NCBI RefSeq assembly: GCF_021559775.1 | Contig: NZ_CP056047.1 | Span: 1,364,001 to 1,428,000, forward strand | Reading direction: 5' to 3' | Origin: Gillisella vitis | GTDB lineage: Bacteria; Pseudomonadota; Alphaproteobacteria; Rhizobiales; Rhizobiaceae | Length of the DNA: 64,000 bases | Shown here: piece by piece, positions 8,633 to 17,826 of the stretch | Layout: each line of letters opens with the position of its first letter | Position numbering within the stretch: position 1 is the first letter of the stretch | The notes under the pieces: model-generated | What the model saw: only the letters and a program-made list of their open reading frames with translations | Databases searched by the model: none | What the model was told of the DNA's origin: nothing | Made by a program: the position numbers and the translations under genes

Positions 8633-9424
8633 ATGGACGACAGGCCGAAGGGGCAATGGGACCGCGAGCCTGAAGATGGGGACGACCCGCTGGGCGAGGG
8701 ACTCGATCCGGCGACCAGTGGACGCGAACCGGTGTTCAACATGCCGGGCGGCATTCTTCTCGCGCTGATGCTGCTGGTGATGATCTATGCCCTGACCGGC
8801 TGGATTCTGTCTGATGAAATCTCCAATTGGATCATGGTGGAATTCGGCTTTTCGCCGGTTCGCTATGTCTATGATTTTTCCAACCAGGATCTCGCCTGGC
8901 TGTGGACACCCTTCACCTATTCACTGCTGCATGGCAGTATCGAGCATCTCGGCTTCAATGGCCTATGGCTCGCCGCCTTCGGCACGCCGGTCTGGCGCCG
9001 TATTGGGGCAGTGCGGTTCTGGTTGTTCTGGCTGGCAACTTCAGCCGCTGGCGCTCTTGCGCATGTCTGCCTGAACTGGGGCGATGCAAGCCTGCTGATC
9101 GGTGCTTCCGGCGTCATCTCCGGCCTGATGGGGGCTGCCTGCCGGTTTGCCTTCGGCCCCGGACGCTCCGGCCTGCGTCTGCGCGAACAGGATGCCTTTC
9201 CACCCCGGTTGAGCGTGCTTGCCAGCCTGTCCGAGCGCACGGTCCTTGTCTTCATTATCATGTTCCTAGCCGGAAATCTGATTATCGCTTTCGGGATTCC
9301 CTTGGTCGGCGATCCTGGCGCGGCCATCGCCTGGGACGCGCATTTGGGTGGCTTCACCCTAGGTTTTCTGGGGTTTGCGCTGTTTGACCGCCGCCCAATC
9401 GGGCAAAAAACGGCGGACGATTAA
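8633..9424 (+). CDS. Rhomboid-family intramembrane serine protease
   Basis: A 263-residue inner-membrane protein with about six transmembrane helices and a hydrophilic cytosolic N terminus of 35 residues. The rhomboid catalytic dyad is Ser159 in GASG (157-160) and His237 in WDAHLGG. The family's HGSxEHLxxN segment is present at 100-109 (HGSIEHLGFN). It should cleave single-pass membrane proteins inside the bilayer. The start at 8633 is preceded by AAGGAATAGAG. The divergently transcribed acid phosphatase lies about 290 bases upstream. The substrate is unknown. Confidence 0.93.
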   Translation: MDDRPKGQWDREPEDGDDPLGEGLDPATSGREPVFNMPGGILLALMLLVMIYALTGWILSDEISNWIMVEFGFSPVRYVYDFSNQDLAWLWTPFTYSLLHGSIEHLGFNGLWLAAFGTPVWRRIGAVRFWLFWLATSAAGALAHVCLNWGDASLLIGASGVISGLMGAACRFAFGPGRSGLRLREQDAFPPRLSVLASLSERTVLVFIIMFLAGNLIIAFGIPLVGDPGAAIAWDAHLGGFTLGFLGFALFDRRPIGQKTADD

Positions 9425-9562
9425 AAAAAGCTGTGTCGATGCATCCAATTGGTTGCGTTCTCTAGCAAATGCAGGCAGCATTCCTGATCAGGGGGCGTCG
9501 ATCCGGGAGGAGGAAAGGCGCCCAATCCTGAATGCCCGGAGATTTGCCAGGAGGAGGCGCAT

Positions 9563-9997
9563 ATGTCTGTGACAGTAAGGAATATTCTCAGCGAAAAAGG
9601 TCGTGATGTGATTACGGTTGGTCCGACGGTCAGTTTGGCCGAGGCCGCCAAGGTTTTGCATCACAATAAGATCGGTGCGGTGGTGGTTGTCGGCATGGAA
9701 AACCGGATCGTCGGGATTTTCACGGAGCGCGATCTCGCATCGGCCATCGGTAAAGGCGGGGTCGAGGCCCTGTCCATGCCGGTATCCAAAGCCATGACCG
9801 CCAATGTGTTTCGCTGTAGCGAAGAGACCACCGTCAACCAGTTGATGGAAATGATGAGCAGCAAACGCTTCCGTCACGTACCGGTGGAAGATGGCGGCAA
9901 GTTGATTGGCATCGTCTCGATCGGTGACGTGGTCAAGCAACGCATCCGTGAGGTGGAGCTGGAGGCCGAGCACATCAAGGCCTATATCGCCGGATAA
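9563..9997 (+). CDS. Two-CBS-domain protein
   Basis: A 144-residue soluble protein made of two CBS domains (about residues 8-65 and 76-135), the compact stand-alone form that dimerises into a Bateman module. These bind adenine nucleotides such as AMP or ATP and usually act as energy-sensing regulators. The segment GIFTERDLASAIGKGG is a typical CBS1 loop. The start follows AGGAGG six bases upstream, a strong Shine-Dalgarno. The intergenic distance to the rhomboid gene is 138 bases, so they may or may not be co-transcribed. An intrinsic terminator follows at 10071-10099. Confidence 0.92.
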   Translation: MSVTVRNILSEKGRDVITVGPTVSLAEAAKVLHHNKIGAVVVVGMENRIVGIFTERDLASAIGKGGVEALSMPVSKAMTANVFRCSEETTVNQLMEMMSSKRFRHVPVEDGGKLIGIVSIGDVVKQRIREVELEAEHIKAYIAG

Positions 9998-10070
9998 GGC
10001 CGGTGTCGTGCCTGGTTTTGGGCGCGGACATTCCGCGATAAATAGCCAGTTCTCTGCGTGAATAGTGGGT

Positions 10071-10099
10071 CTGCCTGGTTTGTCCGGGCAGGCTTTTCT
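10071..10099 (+). terminator. Intrinsic terminator after the CBS gene
   Basis: CTGCCTGG (10071-10078) pairs with CCGGGCAG (10084-10091) around a five-base loop, with one G-T pair, and is followed by GCTTTTCT. Confidence 0.7.
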
Positions 10100-10127
10100 A
10101 TGCGAGCGAATAAAATGTCCCCGCTGC

Positions 10128-10170
10128 AGCCTTGGACCGAAAACCGGTTTCCATGTTTCAGTCTGATGCT
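10128..10170. repeat. Rhizobial-type intergenic repeat, partial
   Basis: A segment with the core GAAAACCGGTTTCC followed by a T-rich part and a small GATGC...GCATC hairpin. It resembles the flank next to the palindrome at 47665-47705 and the repeat at 63668-63714. It abuts the stop codon of the patatin gene. Confidence 0.5.
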
Positions 10171-11121
10171 TTATCGCATCACAGCTTCCTGCATTCGGCG
10201 GATTTCAGCGATGCGGGCGATGGTTTCTTCATAGCCGCGTGCAATGCATTCACCAGCGCGGTGGAATTCCGATAGGCCGATATCGTTGACACGCGGATGC
10301 AGCGCCAGATCGGGCGGATCGCCTGCAAGCCGGGCGCGGGAAATCCGATCCTGAATGATGTTGAAGGATTGCACCATCACGCCTGTCAGCCCCAGCCGAT
10401 TCGGCTGCTTCACCGCGCCGGTATCCGGGCCAATTGGGCCGACCTTGTGCTTGACCACGGCGGAGCGACCATAAAGATCGTAGTGGAGATTAACCGCCAC
10501 CACCAGCGGCTGCTCATAGGAACGGCAGACCGATACCGGGACGGGATTGACCAATGCGCCATCGACCAGCGTCCGGTTGTTGCAACGCACCGGCTCGAAA
10601 ATACCGGGCAATGCGTAGGAAGCGCGAAGCGCAGTGACCAGATTGCCGCCATCGATCCAGACTTCGTGGCCGCTCGTCAGTTCGGAAGCAACCGCCACGA
10701 AGGGCTGCGGCAGATCTTCGATGGTCAGGCCTTCCAGGTGTTCCTGCATGCGTTTCGTCAGGCGCATGCCGCCCAACAGGCCGCCGCCGCCAATGGTCAG
10801 GTCGAGAAGGGCCGCGATGCGCCGGACGGTCAGGGATCTCGCAAATTGCTCCAGCTCGTCCAGCTTTCCCGCCAGATAGCAGCCGCCGACCAGCGCGCCA
10901 ATAGAGGTTCCCGCTACCATGCCGACTTCGATGCCAGCCTCATCCAGCGCGCGCAAAACGCCAATATGCGACCAGCCACGGGCAGCACCACCACCAAGGG
11001 CAAGCGCGATTTTAGGCTTGACGACCGGCGGTGGCAATTCGGCGACAGTGCTTCCGCCCGATGGGTTTCCTGGCTTTGCGGACCGACCGGCCCCTTGACC
11101 TCTTAAATTCCAGTTCAACAT
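10171..11121 (-). CDS. Patatin-like phospholipase (RssA/NTE type)
   Basis: A 316-residue patatin-family serine lipase/esterase. The oxyanion-hole motif GGGAARG is at 43-49, the nucleophile elbow GTSIG at 71-75 (Ser73), and the catalytic Asp is Asp187 in the DGA motif, making the Ser-Asp dyad complete. There is no signal peptide; the N-terminal 35 residues are Gly/Pro-rich and disordered, so it is likely cytoplasmic or loosely membrane-associated and acts on phospholipids or lysophospholipids. I chose the ATG at 11121 over 11166 because homologous sequence seems to begin there. It is the only gene between two plus- and minus-strand neighbours and is probably monocistronic. Confidence 0.9.
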   Translation of the reverse strand: MLNWNLRGQGAGRSAKPGNPSGGSTVAELPPPVVKPKIALALGGGAARGWSHIGVLRALDEAGIEVGMVAGTSIGALVGGCYLAGKLDELEQFARSLTVRRIAALLDLTIGGGGLLGGMRLTKRMQEHLEGLTIEDLPQPFVAVASELTSGHEVWIDGGNLVTALRASYALPGIFEPVRCNNRTLVDGALVNPVPVSVCRSYEQPLVVAVNLHYDLYGRSAVVKHKVGPIGPDTGAVKQPNRLGLTGVMVQSFNIIQDRISRARLAGDPPDLALHPRVNDIGLSEFHRAGECIARGYEETIARIAEIRRMQEAVMR

Positions 11122-11423
11122 TTCCAGAACACCCTTTCGACCGAACAGTCCCCAACTGCATTGCATAAAGCCGCCGTTGGCTCAGGTCAGAAACCATACA
11201 GTGGTGCATCACGTCCGATGCACGGCGCTGCCATGTACGGCATGCTTCAAGTGCCCGTCGACGTCGTAACGCCCGCCCGCATTTTCATGTCCACCAACTC
11301 TGTTTTGAGAGCATGCAGCAGATTTACTCTGCCTTCAAATGCGGTATTTCCGGGGTAGTCTGCGCCGCCTTGTTTACCAAAGCGTTTCTGTAAAGACTTT
11401 TTGATGTTTAAAATAGCAAATGT
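11122..11423. other. Intergenic region without a recognisable gene
   Basis: About 300 bases upstream of the patatin gene and downstream of hisI, both on the minus strand. I see no convincing ORF, repeat or strong terminator hairpin. It presumably contains the patatin promoter. Confidence 0.4.
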
Positions 11424-11882
11424 CTATTTTTGGTCCTGGCCGGCATAAACCTGCGCAGGATCGAAATGCCTGTGGTCGTCTGTAATCACCATTTTCGCCT
11501 CGCCATCGGCAAGCTGAACGGAGCGATAAAAACAGGATCTGCGTCCGGTATGGCAGGTGGCGTCATGGCCAGCCACTTCAACCTTGAGCCAAATCGCATC
11601 CTGATCGCAATCGACGCGAATTTCCTTGACGCTCTGCATGTTGCCGGAGCTTTCGCCCTTTTTCCAGAGGCTTTTGCGCGAGCGGCTGTAATAATGGGCA
11701 AGGCCGGTTTCGATGGTCAGCGCCAGGGCCTCGGCATTCATATGGGCAACCATCAGCAGTTCACCGTCGCGGTTATCGGTCACAACGGCGGTCAGCAGAC
11801 CATGGGCGTCAAATTTCGGCGTCAACACGCCAGCGCCTTCCAGAATGGTCTTGTCCGTCGAAGGGGCTGCAAAGCTGATCAT
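11424..11882 (-). CDS. hisI: Phosphoribosyl-AMP cyclohydrolase
   Basis: HisI opens the purine ring of phosphoribosyl-AMP, the third step of histidine synthesis in the cytoplasm. At about 152 residues it is the stand-alone form without the HisE pyrophosphohydrolase domain. The metal-binding signatures are visible: CDQDAIW with its Cys and Asp residues, and the [11 protein letters not shown] segment that supplies the zinc cysteines. I chose the ATG at 11882. A longer frame from 11918 would begin inside the folE terminator hairpin at 11909-11940, which makes it unlikely. It is not next to other his genes, as in other Rhizobiaceae where hisI sits beside folE. Confidence 0.93.
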   Translation of the reverse strand: MISFAAPSTDKTILEGAGVLTPKFDAHGLLTAVVTDNRDGELLMVAHMNAEALALTIETGLAHYYSRSRKSLWKKGESSGNMQSVKEIRVDCDQDAIWLKVEVAGHDATCHTGRRSCFYRSVQLADGEAKMVITDDHRHFDPAQVYAGQDQK

Positions 11883-11902
11883 TTCGTCGATCCAATACAA
11901 AG

Positions 11903-11940
11903 GCAAAAAATAACGCACTGCGGCGAAACGGTGCGTTATT
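11903..11940 (-). terminator. Intrinsic terminator of folE, directly before hisI
   Basis: On the minus strand AATAACGCAC (11940-11931) pairs with GTGCGTTATT (11918-11909) and runs into a T stretch (11908-11903 region). It sits 40 bases after the folE stop and about 25 bases before the hisI start, so hisI needs read-through or a very compact promoter. Confidence 0.8.
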
Positions 11941-11980
11941 GTATTCCATCAAAACTGTCTCTCAGCAAGCGCTGAGATGA

Positions 11981-12586
11981 TCAGCGGTTTTGCACCATGG
12001 TCATGAACCGCACCTGCTGAGGGACATCGGTCTTGAACTCACCGGTAAAGGTGGTGGTCAGTGTCGTGGAGCCGGATTTCTGAATGCCGCGCATTGCCAT
12101 GCACATATGTTCTGCATCAACCATGACGGCAACGCCGCGTGGCTGAAGATACTGAACGAGAGAATCGGCAATCTGTGCCGTCATGGTTTCCTGGGTTTGC
12201 AGGCGGCGGGCGAAGAGATCGACGACGCGGGCGATTTTCGACAGGCCAAGCACTCGGCCATTCGGCAGATAAGCGACATGCGCCTTGCCGATGACAGGTA
12301 GCATGTGATGCTCGCAATGAGAGAAAAACGGGATGTCGCGCACCAGAACGATGTCGTTATAGCCGCCAACCTCTTCGAATGTCGTGCCCAGCACGTCCTC
12401 GACATTGACATTATAGCCACCGAACAGTTCGCCATAAGCTTTGGCCACACGCTTTGGCGTGTCGAGCAAGCCTTCCCGGCTCGGATCATCGCCAGCCCAG
12501 CGCAGCAATGTGCGCACGGCGTTTTCGGCTTCCTCGCGGCTGGGGCGGGACGTTTCAGGCGACATTTTTTTCACTGTGGCATCCAT
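11981..12586 (-). CDS. folE: GTP cyclohydrolase I
   Basis: FolE converts GTP to 7,8-dihydroneopterin triphosphate, the first step of folate synthesis; it works as a cytoplasmic decamer with zinc. Conserved segments include [14 protein letters not shown] (zinc Cys and His ligands), [18 protein letters not shown], and [10 protein letters not shown] with the second zinc Cys. Length from the chosen start is 201 residues, normal for the family. The ATG at 12586 has GGGAGAG seven bases upstream; in-frame ATGs at 12610 and 12664 would add a tail not typical of the family. Later folate genes folP-folB-folK lie at 45.9-47.7 kb in the window. Confidence 0.96.
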   Translation of the reverse strand: MDATVKKMSPETSRPSREEAENAVRTLLRWAGDDPSREGLLDTPKRVAKAYGELFGGYNVNVEDVLGTTFEEVGGYNDIVLVRDIPFFSHCEHHMLPVIGKAHVAYLPNGRVLGLSKIARVVDLFARRLQTQETMTAQIADSLVQYLQPRGVAVMVDAEHMCMAMRGIQKSGSTTLTTTFTGEFKTDVPQQVRFMTMVQNR

Positions 12587-12858
12587 GCCATTACTCTCCC
12601 GGTCACTCATACTGGCAGAAGCCCTTTTCGACGATCCAGGCTTTAATTGCGTAATTCGAGCCATGATGGCAAGTCCAATCCTCGTGGGCGTGTTTCAAAG
12701 TTTTCGCCTTGATGTTTCTACACCGACATACGATGTGATATATAGAGAACCCGCACAGTCACGACATACGCCAAAACGCGACACAGTGTTGCGCAAATAT
12801 GGATAATCCAACAGGTCGGTTTTTGCGTATGGGCGGGCATTTGGAGCAAAGTTTGGCG

Positions 12859-13302
12859 ATGGATGATATTTACAATACCAAAATCCTGGAATTTGCCGGC
12901 AATATCGTCCGCGTCGGCGCATTGAGCAATGCCGATGCCGTGGCTGAAAAGCACTCCCGCTTGTGTGGTTCCCGTCTCAAGGCTTTTGTAACCGTGGACG
13001 GTGAAAAAGTCACTGATTTTTCGCAGGAGTTGCGTGCCTGCGCGCTGGGTCAGGCCTCCGCATCGATCATGGCGCGCCATGTGGTGGGCGCAAGCTTTAC
13101 GGAGATCCGCAAGGCCCGTGCCGATATGCTTGATATGCTGAAAGACGGTGGTGAGGGGCCGCAGGGCCGGTTCGAGGATCTGCGCTACCTGATGCCCGTC
13201 AAGGATTACAAGGCCCGCCATGCCTCGACCATGCTGATTCTGGATGCGCTTTGCGACTGTCTCGACCAGGTCGAGGCTCGCCAATCGGCGCTTGCTGGCT
13301 AG
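12859..13302 (+). CDS. NifU/IscU-like iron-sulfur cluster scaffold
   Basis: A 147-residue scaffold protein of the NifU N-terminal (IscU/SufU-like) family. The three cluster-binding cysteines are at 36 (LCGSR), 61 (ACALGQAS) and 132 (LCDC). It would hold nascent Fe-S clusters in the cytoplasm. No cysteine desulfurase or other isc/suf gene is adjacent; in rhizobia this gene typically sits alone between folE and yidD, as here. A start at 12799 (plus 20 residues) is possible but the family normally begins near MDDIYN. YidD follows 13 bases after the stop, suggesting one transcript. Confidence 0.9.
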   Translation: MDDIYNTKILEFAGNIVRVGALSNADAVAEKHSRLCGSRLKAFVTVDGEKVTDFSQELRACALGQASASIMARHVVGASFTEIRKARADMLDMLKDGGEGPQGRFEDLRYLMPVKDYKARHASTMLILDALCDCLDQVEARQSALAG

Positions 13303-13315
13303 GATTGTCTCGCCA

Positions 13316-13702
13316 ATGTGCCAGCACTGCGAAAACCTCGACGACGAGGAGGACGAAAGGCCGCGCCACAGAGGCCGGAACTATCACGGACCCTTTCGCA
13401 AGACGCCGGACCGGTTGTTGGGCATGGGGCTGATCCGGCTTTACCAGCTGACGCTTTCCAGCCTTGTCGGCAGTCATTGCCGGCATTCCCCGACTTGCTC
13501 GGAATATGGTTATGAGGCCATCGCCCGCCATGGATTGTGGAGTGGCGGCTGGCTCACCCTGTTTCGGGTCGGGTGCTGCGGCCCCGGCGGCACCTGGGGC
13601 GTGGATGATGTGCCGCATACCCTTGGCACCCGCTTTCGGTTTTGGCAGGTCTGGAGCCTGTGGACATTTGGACGCAAGCGTCCTTCAGGGCATGTTTCAT
13701 GA
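13316..13702 (+). CDS. yidD: Membrane protein insertion efficiency factor YidD
   Basis: A YidD-family protein (128 residues from the ATG at 13316). YidD is a small membrane-associated factor that helps YidC-dependent insertion of inner-membrane proteins. The conserved Cys-rich core is present: RLYQLTLSS, SHCRHSPTCSEYGYEAI, and a CCGPGGTWGVDDVP segment. The N-terminal 25 residues are acidic and extra relative to the enteric protein, and the C terminus is also extended. An upstream in-frame start at 13244 would overlap the scaffold gene by 59 bases and is less likely. Usual yidD neighbours (rpmH, rnpA, yidC) are absent; this location is the normal one in Rhizobiaceae. Confidence 0.9.
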   Translation: MCQHCENLDDEEDERPRHRGRNYHGPFRKTPDRLLGMGLIRLYQLTLSSLVGSHCRHSPTCSEYGYEAIARHGLWSGGWLTLFRVGCCGPGGTWGVDDVPHTLGTRFRFWQVWSLWTFGRKRPSGHVS

Positions 13703-13724
13703 CGGTACCGGAAGAATACCGTCA
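13700..13724 (+). terminator. Hairpin overlapping the yidD stop codon
   Basis: TGACGGTA (13700-13707, beginning with the TGA stop) pairs perfectly with TACCGTCA (13717-13724) around a nine-base loop. There is no T run. A second perfect palindrome, CGTCGCGCGCGCGACG, follows at 13727-13742. Together they may end the scaffold-yidD transcript or protect its 3' end. Confidence 0.5.
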
Positions 13725-13891
13725 GGCGTCGCGCGCGCGACGATCAGGTTTTGGCGCTTCGATATCCTTGCGGAATAAGCTTTACTGAAAAGACGAATTT
13801 CAGTATTCAGCCGCTTCAATCCCGGCCATTTGCGCCGGTCATTTTTACCACCCGCATTGGTTGGCGGGACTGGATCAGGAGCCTTTAAAAC

Positions 13892-15892
13892 ATGTCCGAC
13901 ACCGTTTCCCTTACATTTCCCGATGGTTCCGTGCGCAGCTTTGCGGCTGGCGCGACCGGTCGTGATGTTGCCGAATCGATTTCCAAGTCGCTGGCCAAGA
14001 AGGCCGTGGCCATTGCGCTCGATGGCGTTGTGCGCGACCTTGCCGACCCGGTTGTCGATGGAAAAATCGAGATCGTCACTCGCGCCGATCCGCGTGCGCT
14101 GGAACTGATCCGTCACGACACCGCCCATGTTCTGGCCGAAGCGGTGCAGGAATTGTGGCCCGATACGCAGGTGACCATCGGCCCAGTGATCGAAAACGGT
14201 TTCTATTACGATTTTGCCCGCAAAGAGCCTTTCACGCTGGATGATCTGCCGAAGATCGAAAAGAAGATGAAGGAAATCATCCAGCGCAATCAGCCGTTCC
14301 GCAAGGAAGTCTGGTCGCGTGAAAAGGCGCGCGAAGTGTTTGCCGCCAAGGGCGAATCCTACAAGGTCGAGCTGATCGATGCCATTCCTGAAGATCAGGA
14401 CATCAAGATCTATTATCAGGGCGACTGGTTCGATCCTTGCCGTGGACCGCATATGGCCTCCACCGGCCAGATCGGCACGGCCTTCAAGCTGATGAAGGTG
14501 GCCGGTGCTTATTGGCGCGGCGATAGCAACAATCCGATGCTGACGCGCATCTACGGGACGGCCTTTGCCGAGCAGGAACAGCTCGACAATTACCTGCACA
14601 TCCTGGCGGAAGCCGAAAAGCGTGACCACCGCAAGCTGGGCCGTGAAATGGACCTGTTCCATTTCCAGGAAGAAGGCCCAGGCGTGGTGTTTTGGCATGG
14701 CAAGGGCTGGAAAATGTTCCAGTCGCTGACCGCCTATATGCGCCGTCGGTTGGCCAACACCTATCAGGAAGTCAACGCGCCGCAGGTGCTGGATAAATCG
14801 CTCTGGGAAACCTCCGGTCACTGGGGCTGGTATCAGGAAAACATGTTCGCGGTGAAGTCCGCCCATGCCTTTACCAATCCGAACGATCCGGAAGCTGACC
14901 AGCGCGTCTTTGCGTTGAAGCCCATGAACTGCCCCGGCCACGTGCAGATATTCAAGCATGGGTTGAAGTCTTACCGCGAACTACCTGTTCGTCTTGCGGA
15001 ATTTGGTCTTGTACATCGCTATGAAGCATCGGGTGCTTTGCATGGCTTGATGCGTGTGCGCGGTTTCACGCAGGATGATGCGCATGTGTTCTGCACGGAA
15101 GAGCAAATGGCGGCGGAATGCCTGCGGATCAACGATCTGATCCTGTCGGTCTATGAGGATTTCGGCTTCAAGGAAGTCGTGGTCAAGCTCTCGACCCGTC
15201 CGGAAAAGCGCGTCGGCTCCGACGAACTTTGGGACCGCGCCGAAAGCGTGATGACCGAAGTGTTGAAGGCCATCGAAGAACAGTCCGGTGGGCGGATCAA
15301 GACCGGTATTCTGCCGGGCGAGGGCGCATTCTACGGTCCGAAATTCGAATATACGCTGAAGGACGCGATTGGTCGTGAATGGCAATGCGGTACGACGCAG
15401 GTGGACTTCAATCTGCCGGAACGTTTCGGTGCCTTCTATATCGACCAGCATTCGGAAAAGACCCAACCGGTGATGATTCACCGCGCCATTTGCGGCTCGA
15501 TGGAGCGGTTCCTTGGTATTCTGATCGAGAATTTTGCCGGTCACATGCCGCTGTGGTTTGCGCCCTTGCAGGTGGTGGTGGCGACCATTACCTCCGAGGC
15601 TGACGACTATGGCCGCGACGTAGCTGAACAGCTGCGCGATGCCGGGCTCGAAGTGGAAACCGATTTCCGCAACGAGAAGATCAACTACAAGGTCCGCGAG
15701 CACTCGGTCGGCAAGGTGCCTGTGATCATCGTTTGCGGCAAGCGCGAAGCGGAAGAGCGCACGGTCAATATCCGCCGTCTCGGCAGCCAGGATCAGGTGT
15801 CGATGACGCTGGATGAGGCGATTGCCAGCCTGGTCGATGAGGCGACGCCGCCGGATGTGAAGCGCAAGCGGGCGGCCAGGAAACTGGCTTAA
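13892..15892 (+). CDS. thrS: Threonyl-tRNA synthetase
   Basis: Class II synthetase that charges tRNA-Thr. Domains in order: an N-terminal TGS domain (about 1-65), the editing SAD domain with [10 protein letters not shown] (about 70-225), the catalytic core with class II motifs (about 245-545), including [10 protein letters not shown] with the zinc Cys, and a C-terminal anticodon-binding domain (about 550-650). Total length 666, slightly longer than the enterobacterial protein because of a basic C-terminal tail ([10 protein letters not shown]). No T-box or other leader structure is evident in the 190 bases upstream. A strong hairpin at 15906-15932 follows. Confidence 0.98.
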   Translation: MSDTVSLTFPDGSVRSFAAGATGRDVAESISKSLAKKAVAIALDGVVRDLADPVVDGKIEIVTRADPRALELIRHDTAHVLAEAVQELWPDTQVTIGPVIENGFYYDFARKEPFTLDDLPKIEKKMKEIIQRNQPFRKEVWSREKAREVFAAKGESYKVELIDAIPEDQDIKIYYQGDWFDPCRGPHMASTGQIGTAFKLMKVAGAYWRGDSNNPMLTRIYGTAFAEQEQLDNYLHILAEAEKRDHRKLGREMDLFHFQEEGPGVVFWHGKGWKMFQSLTAYMRRRLANTYQEVNAPQVLDKSLWETSGHWGWYQENMFAVKSAHAFTNPNDPEADQRVFALKPMNCPGHVQIFKHGLKSYRELPVRLAEFGLVHRYEASGALHGLMRVRGFTQDDAHVFCTEEQMAAECLRINDLILSVYEDFGFKEVVVKLSTRPEKRVGSDELWDRAESVMTEVLKAIEEQSGGRIKTGILPGEGAFYGPKFEYTLKDAIGREWQCGTTQVDFNLPERFGAFYIDQHSEKTQPVMIHRAICGSMERFLGILIENFAGHMPLWFAPLQVVVATITSEADDYGRDVAEQLRDAGLEVETDFRNEKINYKVREHSVGKVPVIIVCGKREAEERTVNIRRLGSQDQVSMTLDEAIASLVDEATPPDVKRKRAARKLA

Positions 15893-15905
15893 GGGTCTGT
15901 TTAAA

Positions 15906-15932
15906 GCAAGGGGCGGGGTTGCCGCCCCTTGC
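15906..15932. terminator. Bidirectional hairpin between thrS and a convergent gene
   Basis: GCAAGGGGCGG (15906-15916) and CCGCCCCTTGC (15922-15932) form a perfect 11-bp stem with a five-base loop, between thrS (plus) and the gene at 15941 (minus). It has no strong T run on either side. Confidence 0.7.
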
Positions 15933-15940
15933 TGATCCCG

Positions 15941-16477
15941 TCAATGACTGGGCGTGTATGGCAGCGATGAATGCTGGATATTGATTTTCAGATGGCCATC
16001 TGCGGTTTTGATAAAGCCCATTGTGTAATCGGCTTTGGTCACTGAGCCGTCCTTGGCGGTGAAGTAGTAATTGCCCATGGAGATTGCTGTTTTGCAGTCG
16101 TAGATGATGGCGTGGTTTTCAAACCGCACATTCGTATAGGGTGTCAGCGCAAATCCGTGGTCTTCCGCCAGCCTTCCGGTGACGAAATAGGATAGCGCGT
16201 CTTCAGGTGTATCTCGAAACTCAACCACGGAAGCCTTGGTCGGCTTGAACAGGACGGTTCCTTCCTGATAGCCATAGGTGTCGGCTATGAATTTTTTTGC
16301 CGCCGTTTTTGCGTCTTCAGCGGCGCCAATTTCGACCAACCCTTTGCCCCATCTCTCCTCTGCCTGTAGGACATCGGTTTCGCTGATTGCTGCGGGGCAG
16401 TTTTCAGCCCGGCTTGCGCCTGATGACATCAGAACCGATGTCATTACAAAAGTTAAAAATATAAATTTCTCTATCAT
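15941..16477 (-). CDS. Exported protein of unknown function, 178 aa
   Basis: I do not recognise the family. The first 24 residues (EKFIFLTFVMTSVLMSSGASRA) are a Sec signal peptide, so the product is periplasmic or secreted. The mature domain of about 150 residues resembles in layout a small alpha+beta (NTF2/phosphoribosyl-AMP-type) fold, with KDGSVTKADYTMGFIKTADGHLKINIQHSSLPY near the end, a phrase seen in SnoaL-like and DUF4440-type proteins; this is only an impression. A His and two Cys residues are present but no catalytic motif. Upstream DNA is AT-rich. Confidence 0.65.
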   Translation of the reverse strand: MIEKFIFLTFVMTSVLMSSGASRAENCPAAISETDVLQAEERWGKGLVEIGAAEDAKTAAKKFIADTYGYQEGTVLFKPTKASVVEFRDTPEDALSYFVTGRLAEDHGFALTPYTNVRFENHAIIYDCKTAISMGNYYFTAKDGSVTKADYTMGFIKTADGHLKINIQHSSLPYTPSH

Positions 16478-16760
16478 TTAATAATCCAATATTTGTACTG
16501 TAAAATTACATCGATAAGGATCTGGTATTTTGTTGTCGGATAATAGATGGGAAAAATGCCGAGCTTTGAATCTCAAAAAATGCTTTTAGATAGTTTGGTT
16601 TGTGAGTTGGTTGCTTGCCAATTTTTCGAGAAAAAAGGAGCGGCTACGTCAATGGTTTGATATTCAAAAGTCAATCAATTGAAAAGAAAGAGAATTTTCT
16701 GTAAGCCTTCCAACGACAACGACATTGTAACCATCATTAATCCCACGCAGGACCATCGCC
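16478..16760. other. AT-rich divergent intergenic region
   Basis: About 280 bases between the exported protein (minus) and the NadQ-like regulator (plus). It is AT-rich with several A and T tracts and would hold both promoters. I searched it by eye for the TACTCA...TGAGTA palindrome present before nadA and did not find it, so autoregulation through this site is not supported. Confidence 0.4.
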
Positions 16761-17657
16761 TTGCTCAATGCCATCGCCCATGCTGAATTGATCGCGGTCC
16801 TCACAGCTGTGACTGGGGATGAACCGCGGGTCATGACGGTGCGGGGTGGCGATGCCCTGCCGTCCGGTCCGTTCGAGCTTGGCCATCGCAGCTTGCAAGG
16901 CGGGTTGCGGGAATGGATTGAGGATCAGACCGGGCATCCGGTCGGCTATCTGGAGCAGCTCTACACCTTTGCCGACCGGGATCGTGACACGGATGTCGGC
17001 GGTGGGCGGACGATTTCGATCAGCTATCTGGGTCTGGTGCGCGAACAGGCAGCGCCCGGCGCCGGACGGCCCGGCTGGCATGGCTGGTACGAATATTTCC
17101 CCTGGGAAGACCGTCGCAACGGGCAGCCGGAGAGCTTGGCCCGCATTCTCGATGCTCTTCAGGCCTGGGCAGTGGCCGATAGCAGCCGGCGCGAACATCG
17201 CCAGCGCCGGCTCGATTTTTCCTTCGGGCTGAATGGCATGGATTGGAACGAGGATCTGGTCTTGCAGCGCTATGAGCTGATGTATGAGGCCGGTCTCGTG
17301 CAGGAAGCCGGTGCTGCGGAAGCCTCGGGCCGTGCGATGGTCGGCGATCACCGCCGCATCCTGGCGACCGGCATTGCCCGTCTGCGCGCCAAGATCAAAT
17401 ACCGCCCTGTCGTGTTCGAGCTGATGCCGGAAAGCTTTACGCTTTCCCAGTTGCAACGCTGTGTCGAGGCGCTGGCTGGTCTGACGCTTCACAAACCAAA
17501 TTTCCGCCGTCAGATCGATCAGCAGGAACTGATCGAGGAGACCGGCGACATGGCAAGCGAGACGGGCGGACGCCCGGCAAAACTTTTCCGCTATCGTCAC
17601 GCCGTGTTGGAAGCCCGCGCCTTGTCCGGCTCGAAGCTGCCGCTGTCTAGGTCATAA
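16761..17657 (+). CDS. nadQ: NadQ-like transcriptional regulator of NAD synthesis
   Basis: A 298-residue protein of the COG4111/NrtR-related group: an N-terminal Nudix-like domain (about residues 5-150) without an intact catalytic Nudix box, and a C-terminal winged helix (about 200-290, ending RPAKLFRYRH, a typical wing/recognition segment of NrtR relatives). In alphaproteobacteria this family has been named NadQ and assigned to repression of nadABC. Its position directly upstream of nadA on the same strand, separated by 169 bases containing a perfect palindrome, supports that role. The start appears to be a TTG at 16761; no ATG or GTG lies between it and the preceding in-frame stop. The effector (an NAD pathway metabolite or nucleotide) cannot be read from sequence. 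Confidence 0.8.
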   Translation: MLNAIAHAELIAVLTAVTGDEPRVMTVRGGDALPSGPFELGHRSLQGGLREWIEDQTGHPVGYLEQLYTFADRDRDTDVGGGRTISISYLGLVREQAAPGAGRPGWHGWYEYFPWEDRRNGQPESLARILDALQAWAVADSSRREHRQRRLDFSFGLNGMDWNEDLVLQRYELMYEAGLVQEAGAAEASGRAMVGDHRRILATGIARLRAKIKYRPVVFELMPESFTLSQLQRCVEALAGLTLHKPNFRRQIDQQELIEETGDMASETGGRPAKLFRYRHAVLEARALSGSKLPLSRS

Positions 17658-17794
17658 GTCACTGATATTAAAAGATTTAATGCGGTGCAATCTTCCGTGT
17701 GGATGTGCATCAGGGGTCGTTTTGTCGTTTTCATAAAAATAATTGTCGTGCGATTGACATAAACTCCAATCGAGAATAACTCTTGGCTTGAGGA

Positions 17795-17811
17795 TATACT
17801 CAAAATGAGTA
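17795..17811 (+). promoter_or_regulatory. Candidate NadQ operator and -10 element before nadA
   Basis: A perfect inverted repeat TACTCA-AAA-TGAGTA at 17797-17811 lies 15 bases before the nadA start codon. A good -10 hexamer, TATACT (17795-17800), overlaps its left arm, so a bound repressor would block RNA polymerase. The regulator gene immediately upstream makes NadQ the natural candidate to bind it. A TTGACA is also present at 17754-17759 but lacks a well-spaced -10. Confidence 0.7.
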
Positions 17812-17826
17812 GAAAAGGGAAAGCCA

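Noticed and set aside
13727..13742. Perfect 16-base palindrome CGTCGCGCGCGCGACG
   Set aside because: Self-complementary alternating GC sequence of this length occurs by chance in GC-rich DNA; another GCGCGCGC run lies at 58097. It is noted in the yidD hairpin entry only.
13697..14959. 420-codon minus-strand open frame
   Set aside because: Antisense to thrS, which is unmistakable on the plus strand.
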